Assembly (NCBI GenBank): GCA_964436125.1
Contig: CAYTBT010000048.1
Span: 1 to 17,939 of the forward strand
Reading direction: 5' to 3'
Length of the DNA: 17,939 bases
Source of the DNA: CAYRFF01 sp964436125
GTDB taxonomy: Bacteria; Bacteroidota; Bacteroidia; Chitinophagales; Saprospiraceae
Numbering within the stretch: position 1 is the stretch's first letter; each line of letters starts with the position of its first letter. The translations under genes were made by a program, and so were the position numbers. The notes under the pieces are model-generated. The model was not told the origin of the DNA, made no database searches, and saw nothing but the letters and a program-made list of their open reading frames with translations. Shown here in pieces: positions 13,966 to 17,939 of the stretch.

Positions 13966-14323
13966 GAAAATAACTGAAATTGAGATAAAGAATATGCGTG
14001 TGCGCGCTATTCTGGGGATAAATGACTGGGAGCGAAAGAAGAAACAAGATATCGTCATCTCTATCCGCTTCAATTATGATGCTGCAGCAGCAATACAGAG
14101 CGAGGATATTGCATCAGCGGTTGATTACAAGAAAATCACCAAGGATTTAATCGCCTTTGTCGAGGCATCGGAATTTTATCTTATCGAGACCTTGACAGAC
14201 ACCTTATATGAAAAGGTAAAGCGCATTGACCATGTTCTTCACGTCGCAGTGGAGGTTCAGAAAGTTCATGCCTTAAGATTCTGCGATAATCTCATTGTAA
14301 GACGTTCTGACTATGAAAATTAA
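13964..14323 (+). CDS. folB: Dihydroneopterin aldolase, start codon masked by the gap
   Basis: Converts 7,8-dihydroneopterin to 6-hydroxymethyl-7,8-dihydropterin and glycolaldehyde in folate synthesis; forms ring oligomers in the family. The first readable codon after the gap is NNG, then AAA ATA ACT; reading NNG as ATG gives MKITEIEIKNMRVRAI and 119 aa, the normal FolB length. Family residues include GINDWE at 18-23 with the catalytic Glu23, VDYKKIT at 53-59, SEFYLIETL at 69-77 and catalytic Lys100 in KVHALRF (the Pro of the usual KPHALRF is Val). An open frame reaching back to 13838 is an artefact of the N run. The 3' end overlaps folK by 11 nt, so the two are likely translationally coupled. 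Confidence 0.9.
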   Translation, partial: XKITEIEIKNMRVRAILGINDWERKKKQDIVISIRFNYDAAAAIQSEDIASAVDYKKITKDLIAFVEASEFYLIETLTDTLYEKVKRIDHVLHVAVEVQKVHALRFCDNLIVRRSDYEN

Positions 14324-14723
14324 AGCAATAATAGGAATGGGCTCCAATATCGAGCCCGAATACCACGTTCCATACGCATTAAAGGCAATTGATGCTCGAT
14401 ATTCCATTCTTGCAATGTCGGAATTCATATACACAGAACCACTGTTGTACACCGACCAGGAAGAATTTTTAAATGGTTCGGTCATGATTGAAACTACTCT
14501 CAGCCAAGAAGAACTGATCGCCGGATTAAAAGAGATTGAAGATGAAATGCAACGCGATAGAACTATGTTCAAGAATGGACCGCGTAAAATCGATCTCGAT
14601 CTCATCGTCTATGAAGGGGAAATCGTTGATGACGACGTCTATAAACGCGATTTTGTGAAAAATTCAGTACTAGAACTCCTGCCGGAATTATTTAAAGATA
14701 TCGAAGGGAAAAAAGCCGGTTGA
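14313..14723 (+). CDS. folK: Short 6-hydroxymethyl-dihydropterin pyrophosphokinase (HPPK)
   Basis: Transfers pyrophosphate from ATP to 6-hydroxymethyl-7,8-dihydropterin, the step after FolB. 136 aa, shorter than the roughly 160 aa of E. coli HPPK. Seen are GMGSNIEPE at 8-16, EEFLNGSVMIET at 50-61, LSQEELIAGLKEIE at 63-76, QRDR near 80 and the core NGPRKIDLDLIVYEG at about 88-102, with the two Mg-binding Asp of DLD. The usual PHP/PHxxM segment with the conserved His (His115 in E. coli) is absent: EIVDDD runs straight into VYKRDFVKNSVLELLPE, which keeps the Arg. It starts inside the last codons of folB. The assignment is good; activity needs testing because of the missing segment. Confidence 0.85.
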   Translation: MKIKAIIGMGSNIEPEYHVPYALKAIDARYSILAMSEFIYTEPLLYTDQEEFLNGSVMIETTLSQEELIAGLKEIEDEMQRDRTMFKNGPRKIDLDLIVYEGEIVDDDVYKRDFVKNSVLELLPELFKDIEGKKAG

Positions 14724-14770
14724 ATCTATGATTGGGTGGATTAAAGGAACAAATCTCCTCAAAAAATTGT

Positions 14771-14778
14771 TAAGTTTG
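14771..14778 (+). promoter_or_regulatory. -7 box of the peroxiredoxin-clpS-aat unit
   Basis: TAAGTTTG is a full TAnnTTTG match, 13 nt before the ATG at 14792 and 47 nt after the folK stop. This suggests a separate transcript from the folate genes. No clear -33 box. Confidence 0.5.
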
Positions 14779-14791
14779 TAAATAGAATTTT

Positions 14792-15268
14792 ATGGTAGAT
14801 ATAGGAGAAAGAGCGCCGCAATTTTCATTATATGATACAGAGAAACAATTGCGCTCCCTCGGAGACTTTGAGGGTGAGCCGGTCGTGCTGTTATTTTTCC
14901 CTTGTGCATTCAGCGATGTATGTACGGACGAGATGAACCAGATGCAGAAAATGATACAGGATATTAACAGCTTAGATGCTCAAGTTATCGGTATTTCCAC
15001 GGATTCAGTGCATACTCTGGCAGAATTCAAGAAGAAATATGGATATGATTTTCCTTTCTTGTCTGATTATAACAAAGATGTATCTCGTGCCTATGGGGTT
15101 CTGGACAATAACTTTACTTACGGGATGCACGGGGTTTCACGTCGAGCAGTATTTGTTTTAAATGCAGAGGGGTATATTGTCTATGAAGAAATAATGGATG
15201 ACCAGAGTATTCTACCGAGTTTTGAAGGGATTCAGGCATCTTTAAAGAAAATAAAACATCTAGTTTAA
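14792..15268 (+). CDS. Peroxiredoxin, AhpE/BCP-like
   Basis: 158-aa cytoplasmic thiol peroxidase that reduces hydrogen peroxide or alkyl hydroperoxides. The N-terminus GERAPQFSLYD and LLFFPCAFSDVCTDEM at 33-48 hold the active-site PxxxSxxC, with peroxidatic Cys44. FPFLSDYNKDVSRAYGV and SRRAVFVLNAEG follow, with the expected catalytic Arg. Apart from Cys44 the only cysteine is Cys38 in the same loop, and there is no C-terminal resolving cysteine, so a 1-Cys mechanism like AhpE is likely, with thiol donor unknown. The overall pattern is closer to AhpE than to AhpC. clpS follows after 16 bp and aat after that. Confidence 0.9.
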   Translation: MVDIGERAPQFSLYDTEKQLRSLGDFEGEPVVLLFFPCAFSDVCTDEMNQMQKMIQDINSLDAQVIGISTDSVHTLAEFKKKYGYDFPFLSDYNKDVSRAYGVLDNNFTYGMHGVSRRAVFVLNAEGYIVYEEIMDDQSILPSFEGIQASLKKIKHLV

Positions 15269-15284
15269 GTATAAAAAACAAGCA

Positions 15285-15611
15285 ATGGCATACAAGGAAA
15301 CGCATTTTACAAGCTCAGTAGCAGTAAAAGAGGATACTGAAGTGCTTGTTATGGATGAAACTGATACGGGAAATAAGAGTGAACTTATCGTTTATAATGA
15401 CGAGCACAACACATTTGACTGGGTTATTAAGTGTTTTGTCGAGATTATCGGACACACTGAAGCACAAGCAGAGCAATTAAGTCTGATTATACATTATAAA
15501 GGAAAGGCAACAGTAAAGGTCGGCACCTTGCAGACCTTGCGCCCACTACGGCAAGCTCTCGTTGACCGCGGATTATCTGCAGTTATTGAAGAAATAGGTG
15601 AAGCTGCATAA
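15285..15611 (+). CDS. clpS: ATP-dependent Clp protease adaptor ClpS
   Basis: Recognises N-degrons (N-terminal Leu, Phe, Tyr, Trp) and hands the proteins to ClpAP or the equivalent Clp unfoldase. 108 aa with a variable first 30 residues and the conserved core LIVYNDEHNTFDWVI at 34-48, with Asn38 and the acidic pair that hold the substrate amino group. LIIHYKG at 67-73 has the conserved His70, and LRQALVDRGLSAVIE ends the core. At the gate position where Met is common, a Phe is present (Phe44 by eye alignment). The gene follows the peroxiredoxin by 16 bp and is followed by aat after 2 bp; the latter is the enzyme that makes its substrates. Confidence 0.93.
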   Translation: MAYKETHFTSSVAVKEDTEVLVMDETDTGNKSELIVYNDEHNTFDWVIKCFVEIIGHTEAQAEQLSLIIHYKGKATVKVGTLQTLRPLRQALVDRGLSAVIEEIGEAA

Positions 15612-15613
15612 AC

Positions 15614-16300
15614 ATGTATTTATTTGGGGATATCACCTTAGACAATAAATATGCCTTCAGACATCCGATGACGGCATTGGAAAATGGCCTGGTCGATATC
15701 ACCGGTGAACTCACGCCGGAATATATTCTCATGGCTTATCGCTGGGGGATTTTTCCATGGGTAAATGAAGTCGGATATTTTCTATGGTTTTTCCTCGATC
15801 CGCGTCTGGTCCTCTTTCCGGAAAATTTACACGTATCCAAGAGTATGCGCCCATACTTTAATCAAGAAAAATATAGGGTGAGTTTTGACAAAGAATTTAA
15901 TCGGGTTATCCGCTCTTGTAAGAATGTGTACCGAAAAGGGGAAATAGGAAGCTGGATCGACGAGGATTTTATCTCTGCCTATTCTGACTTGCACAAAAAA
16001 GGCTATGCTCATAGTGTTGAAGTATGGGAAGGCAAGGAGCTTGTAGGCGGCTTGTACGGAATAGCCATTGGAAAGATCTTCTACGGAGAATCCATGTTCA
16101 ATTTCCGGCCCAATGCATCTAAATTTGGCTTCATCGAGCTTGTCCGATATCTGAAATCATCAGGATTTGTCCTTATTGATTGCCAGCAAGATACACCACA
16201 CTTGAGATCTATGGGAGCAGAAATAATTACAGGTCAAGCTTTCCTTGATGCTTTACGCGAGAATATGTTCCGAGAGGACAATGCCGGATTATGGGCATAA
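15614..16300 (+). CDS. aat: Leucyl/phenylalanyl-tRNA--protein transferase
   Basis: Adds Leu or Phe from charged tRNA to the N-terminus of proteins starting with Lys or Arg, making them ClpS substrates. 228 aa, cytoplasmic, GNAT-like C-terminal half. Conserved blocks in order: LMAYRWGIFPW at 39-49, FLDPRLVLFPENLHVSKSMR at 60-79, GSWIDEDFISAY at 112-123, LHKKGYAHSVEVW at 126-138, LVGGLYGIAIGKIFYGESMF at 143-162, NASKFGF at 167-173, and LIDCQ at 187-191. The segment before DPR reads WFF rather than the common WWSP/WCSP. It begins 2 bp after clpS stops and looks to be the last gene of the unit, facing the convergent aldehyde dehydrogenase. Confidence 0.95.
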   Translation: MYLFGDITLDNKYAFRHPMTALENGLVDITGELTPEYILMAYRWGIFPWVNEVGYFLWFFLDPRLVLFPENLHVSKSMRPYFNQEKYRVSFDKEFNRVIRSCKNVYRKGEIGSWIDEDFISAYSDLHKKGYAHSVEVWEGKELVGGLYGIAIGKIFYGESMFNFRPNASKFGFIELVRYLKSSGFVLIDCQQDTPHLRSMGAEIITGQAFLDALRENMFREDNAGLWA

Positions 16301-16369
16301 ATTCTCCATGCTTCCCGATACTCAGAAATAGTCCTACAGAGCTTTTACAGGAAGTGTCACTGTGTTTTA

Positions 16370-17737
16370 TCAAGCTTTCACGTACACCGTTTTCTTATTG
16401 ACAAATTCTTGAATGCCGTGAAATGATAGTTCCCTGCCATAACCGGAAGCTTTGGTCCCTCCGAATGGAAGTCTCGGATCCGATTTCACCAATTCATTGA
16501 TAAAAACCGCTCCATCTTCAATCAATGCTATGTGCTTCTCTATTGCGTGGATATTTTTGCCGTAAATCGACACACCGAGGCCGAATTCCGAATTATTACT
16601 ATGTTGTATTGCTTCTTCAATGGAACCGACTTTCATACAAGCTGCAACAGGACCAAATAATTCGTCATCGTATGCCGGCATTCCCGGCTTTATATTCTCG
16701 AGGATAGTCGGTTGAAAGTATGCATTTTCCCGCTTCCCGCCATGGACAAGCCGCGCGCCATTATCCAGAGACTCTTGCACTTGTTTCTCGAGCCCGATAG
16801 CTTGTTTTTCACTCGACATCGGCCCGATTTCTGTTTCTACATTCAAGGGATCGCCAGACTTATAATCTCCGGCAATCGCAAGGAGTCGCTCGAGGAAATC
16901 TCCATAGATATCTCTATGTACAAAGAAGCGTTTACCGGCGATACAGCTCTGTCCCGTGTTCTGAAACCGACTCCACGCAATCCTTTCGATATATTTATCG
17001 AGATCGGCATCTGCGCAGACGATTACCGCATTATTTCCACCGAGTTCCAGCACGCTCTTTTTAATCTGCGCGCCGGCTATGGAAGCAACCGATTCACCGG
17101 CCTTTTTACTACCGGTCAATGTCACCGCCTTGATGATCGGATTCTCAATGACAGACCGGACTTGGGATGCCTTTATTAAAAGTGTCTGGAATACATTCTC
17201 AGGAAAATTAGCTTCCGCAAATATTTCTTCTATCGCTACTGCACAAGCCGGAACGGAAGAAGCGTGCTTCAATACGCCGACATTCCCTGCCACTAGTCCC
17301 GGTACAGCAAATCGGAACACTTGCCAAAAGGGATAATTCCACGGCATGACTGCCAGAACGACACCGAGTGGATCGTAGCTGATATAGGACTTATCTGCAT
17401 CGGTTTCCACGATTTTATCTGCGAGAAACTGCGGGCCTTTCTCCGCATAAAAGTTGCACAGCCAAATACATTTTTCTATCTCTGCAATGGCTTGTGTAAT
17501 CGGCTTTCCCATTTCAATAGTCATGAGACGCGCATATTTATCCTTTCCTTTCTCAAGGACTTCGGCAAGATCAAGCATCTTTGCCGCACGCTCTTGAACA
17601 GGGACGGAACGCCATTTGACGAAAGTCTCTTCCGCCTTTTCAAGCTTCGCTTGAATCGTTGAAGAATCGAGTAGCGGATATTCATGATTTATCTTCCCAT
17701 CCCACGGGTTTATACTTTGCATAACTTGTGTAGCCAT
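16370..17737 (-). CDS. NAD(P)-dependent aldehyde dehydrogenase, succinate-semialdehyde type
   Basis: 455-aa cytoplasmic ALDH that oxidises an aldehyde to the acid. Seen: MPWNYPF at 131-137 with the oxyanion Asn134, Lys157 in GVLKHAS, LTGSKKAGESVA at 207-218, general base Glu231 in LELGGNN, and catalytic Cys265 in QNTGQSCIAGKRF. DELFGPVA and PFGGTKASGYGRELSFHGI near the C-terminus are also typical. The NTGQ-C-A-KRF pattern, short N-terminus and length place it with the Sad/YneI and GabD group (succinate semialdehyde), so that substrate is likely but not certain. The two genes around it give no pathway; it is convergent with aat and has 123 bp before the next gene. Confidence 0.9.
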   Translation of the reverse strand: MATQVMQSINPWDGKINHEYPLLDSSTIQAKLEKAEETFVKWRSVPVQERAAKMLDLAEVLEKGKDKYARLMTIEMGKPITQAIAEIEKCIWLCNFYAEKGPQFLADKIVETDADKSYISYDPLGVVLAVMPWNYPFWQVFRFAVPGLVAGNVGVLKHASSVPACAVAIEEIFAEANFPENVFQTLLIKASQVRSVIENPIIKAVTLTGSKKAGESVASIAGAQIKKSVLELGGNNAVIVCADADLDKYIERIAWSRFQNTGQSCIAGKRFFVHRDIYGDFLERLLAIAGDYKSGDPLNVETEIGPMSSEKQAIGLEKQVQESLDNGARLVHGGKRENAYFQPTILENIKPGMPAYDDELFGPVAACMKVGSIEEAIQHSNNSEFGLGVSIYGKNIHAIEKHIALIEDGAVFINELVKSDPRLPFGGTKASGYGRELSFHGIQEFVNKKTVYVKA

Positions 17738-17822
17738 AATCGTAATTTATTGTGCCTGAATAGTATGGAAACAAGTCTGAATTTTCAATAGTTGAGTGCA
17801 AGGACTGATTACATGTAAATCG

Positions 17823-17836
17823 AGGGAAAAGTCCCT
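17823..17836. terminator. Short hairpin upstream of the aldehyde dehydrogenase gene
   Basis: AGGGA, loop AAAG, TCCCT. It lies 24 nt downstream of the stop of the edge gene on the minus strand and could end its transcript. The 5-bp stem and the weak U-tract make this doubtful. Confidence 0.25.
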
Positions 17837-17860
17837 GTTTTCCTCCTATAAATCCGTATA

Positions 17861-17939
17861 TTATCGCTTAAAGTCCCTCGGATAGAACCACAGCTTTATT
17901 TTATCTCCGATCTCCGCATAATTGAGCGCAGATTGCAAC
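17861..17939 (-). CDS. C-terminal end of a gene entering from the right edge
   Basis: On the minus strand, from the right edge, a frame gives LQSALNYAEIGDKIKLWFYP followed by RDFKR and a TAA (17863-17861); the other two frames are less protein-like, one hitting a stop within 13 codons. The amphipathic start, GDK turn and aromatic end look like a real C-terminus, but 25 residues are too few to name a family. It is on the same strand as the aldehyde dehydrogenase, 123 bp upstream of it. Confidence 0.5.
   Translation of the reverse strand, partial: LQSALNYAEIGDKIKLWFYPRDFKR

Noticed and set aside
16301..16369. Possible bidirectional terminator between aat and the aldehyde dehydrogenase
   Set aside because: Only competing 4-bp stems around AGTGTCACTGTG were found; nothing convincing.
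1..17939. CRISPR arrays, tRNA/rRNA genes, insertion sequences, phage genes
   Set aside because: Looked for by eye on both strands; no regular spacer-repeat pattern, no transposase or integrase motif and no tRNA-like CCA/TPsiC pattern was recognised. A tool search (tRNAscan, minced, ISEScan) would be decisive.

Overview
The window looks like a chromosomal segment of a free-living member of the Bacteroidota (phylum-level inference; I cannot name a genus). The evidence is a DUF2851 gene (a family I know from Bacteroidota), an isoleucyl-tRNA synthetase of the long type with GIHH and KMSKR signature motifs, a TonB-dependent receptor with a carboxypeptidase-like N-terminal domain, weak or absent Shine-Dalgarno sequences, and several -7 boxes of the Bacteroidota form TAnnTTTG placed just upstream of genes in the right orientation. 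I saw no rRNA, tRNA, CRISPR array, phage gene or insertion sequence.

Layout. (1) 1-6590, minus strand: ileS, then a GT4 glycosyltransferase 11 bp downstream, then after 261 bp an asparagine-synthase-like gene that runs off the left edge with no stop. ileS has a good promoter (TTTG, 20 nt, TACTTTTG), and the asparagine-synthase gene has its own -7 box. (2) 6934-10318, minus strand: a metal-handling pair, a small exported Cys/His-rich protein followed by a 962-aa TonB-dependent receptor. The receptor carries two tandem 96-residue modules (HMA domain, Cys-Cys pair, YRDP) before its plug and barrel. (3) 10681-11412, plus: an FkbM-like methyltransferase-fold protein whose cofactor motifs look eroded. 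(4) 11529-12830, minus: DUF2851. (5) 13012-14723, plus: a folate/pterin cluster made of a pteridine-reductase-like SDR, folB and a short folK. A 100-N assembly gap ends two bases into the probable folB start codon. (6) 14771-16300, plus: an AhpE/BCP-like peroxiredoxin, clpS and aat; the last two form the bacterial N-end-rule pair. (7) 16370-17737, minus: a succinate-semialdehyde-type aldehyde dehydrogenase, then the last 25 codons of another minus-strand gene at the right edge.

The most interesting region is the metal-handling pair: three successive paired-cysteine sites lie in one outer-membrane receptor, beside an exported protein rich in Cys, His and Met. Other points worth a second look are the asparagine-synthase paralogue with substitutions in its glutaminase and PP-loop motifs, the pseudo-FkbM protein, the PTR1-like SDR leading a folate operon, the short HPPK lacking the usual His segment, and genes whose -7 box sits only 9 nt from the ATG.
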